Shown piece after piece: positions 63,354-64,000 of a DNA stretch of 64,000 nucleotides. The stretch's first letter is position 1, and each line of letters begins with the position of its first letter. The notes beneath the pieces were generated by a model. The model worked only from the letters and a program-made list of their open reading frames with translations. It was not told where the DNA came from and searched no databases. The translations under genes and the position numbers were made by a program. The DNA lies in the NCBI RefSeq assembly GCF_000820845.2, contig NZ_CBXV010000004.1, positions 1 through 64,000 of the forward strand, read 5' to 3'. The stretch is from Pyrinomonas methylaliphatogenes. Lineage in GTDB: Bacteria > Acidobacteriota > Blastocatellia > Pyrinomonadales > Pyrinomonadaceae.

Positions 63354-64000
63354 ATGATAAGAAACTGGCGGAAGACGTTGGCGATCCTTTTGATGCTGCT
63401 GCTGGCGAGCGGCGGCGTGACCGCCGTCGGTGCCGCATCGCGCCCGCCCGTGCGCGCGCGAAACGGCATGGTCGCCTCGACGAGCCGCATCGCGTCGGAA
63501 GTGGGCGTTGACATCCTAAAGCGCGGCGGCAACGCCGTCGATGCGGCCATCGCCGTCGGCTTCGCGCTCGCCGTGACGTGGCCCGCGGCGGGCAACTTAG
63601 GCGGCGGCGGCTTCATGTTGATCCGTTTGAAGGACGGGCGCACGACCGCTATTGACTATCGCGAGATGGCGCCGCTCGCCGCTTCGCGCGACATGTATCT
63701 GGACCGGAACGGTAACTTGATCCAAGGCGAAGGATCGTCGCTCGTCGGCTATCGCGCCTCAGGAGTTCCGGGAACGGTCGCCGGCATGGCGCTCGCTTTG
63801 CAAAAATACGGTTCAGGCCGCTTCACGTGGGCGCAGCTCCTAGAACCGGCGCGCCGTTTGGCTGCTGAAGGCTTCACGGTCGATTACAGGCTGGCGCGCA
63901 GCTTACGCGCGAGCGCCGATCTGCTGGGCCGGTACGAAGACAGCCGACGAATCTTCTTGCGCGACGGCAAGTTCTACGAAGAGGGCGAGATCATACGTCA
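63354..64000 (+). CDS. ggt: Gamma-glutamyltransferase, N-terminal part
   Basis: The frame runs off the window with about 215 residues visible. A signal peptide (about residues 1-28: TLAILLMLLLASGGVTAVGA) is followed by the Ntn-hydrolase GGT start: NGMVASTSRIASEVGVDILK, GGNAVDAAIAVGFALAVTWP, GNLGGGGFMLI and YREMAPLAASRDMY. GGT cuts gamma-glutamyl bonds in the periplasm. An ATG at 63312 in the same frame would add 14 residues. The self-cleavage threonine lies beyond the window end. Confidence 0.9.
   Translation, partial: MIRNWRKTLAILLMLLLASGGVTAVGAASRPPVRARNGMVASTSRIASEVGVDILKRGGNAVDAAIAVGFALAVTWPAAGNLGGGGFMLIRLKDGRTTAIDYREMAPLAASRDMYLDRNGNLIQGEGSSLVGYRASGVPGTVAGMALALQKYGSGRFTWAQLLEPARRLAAEGFTVDYRLARSLRASADLLGRYEDSRRIFLRDGKFYEEGEIIR

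Overview
The window is a dense, high-GC bacterial chromosome segment (roughly 60% GC by eye, not counted) with no transposase, integrase or phage gene. The gene set is that of a flagellated, diderm bacterium: P- and L-ring proteins, a BamD homologue, Lol-like proteins, SUF-type Fe-S assembly and a Rieske/molybdoenzyme nitrate module. An Asn-alternating low-complexity tail on a PASTA protein, a PEP-CTERM-type protein and many TPR proteins make an Acidobacteriota member of the Blastocatellia type my best guess. That placement is inference; no rRNA is present to confirm it.

Layout. 1-12572 is one long plus-strand flagellar block: flgG, flgA, flgH, flgI, an flgJ fused to an M23 peptidase, flgM, flgN, flgK, flgL, fliW, csrA, flagellin (with a sigma-28 promoter and GGA motifs at its ribosome binding site), flaG, fliD, fliS and a FliT-like gene. 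12625-17178 (minus) carries two NtrC-type sigma-54 activators and a histidine kinase. 17155-27827 holds metabolic and envelope genes: a metallo-beta-lactamase fold protein, P5C dehydrogenase, fmt, rsmB, a PASTA protein, rpe, bamD-like and TPR genes. 27828-29470 is gene-poor, with degenerate direct repeats around a CAP-domain secreted protein. 29471-36869 is housekeeping: ispE overlapping tRNA-Gln, prs, rplY, pth, rpsF-rpsR-rplI, dnaB and alr.

36894-43870 is a nitrate module: a NarI-like cytochrome b with a Cys-rich tail, a cytoplasmic-type molybdoenzyme, a four-cluster ferredoxin, a Tat-anchored Rieske protein, a 2-TM protein, a NarK-type transporter and a hemerythrin. It follows a possible FNR/DNR box. 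44262-44912 encodes a PEP-CTERM-like protein. 45013-49022 (minus) is rplM-rpsI-rpsB-tsf-pyrH-frr. 49233-53312 is a Lol-like lipoprotein/ABC module. 53460-60762 has a radical SAM protein, then an Rrf2 regulator with a palindromic operator and sufBCDSU. 60953-64000 has an N-acylamino-acid racemase/OSBS homologue, an M20 peptidase and the start of a gamma-glutamyltransferase.

The most unusual recurring structure is a set of direct repeats in five non-coding spots (27837-28121, 28174-28268, 29229-29310, 41598-41705, 43994-44102). Copies are 23-38 bp long and separated by 32-36 bp of unrelated sequence. This is CRISPR-like geometry, but the repeat sequence differs at each locus and no cas gene is present.
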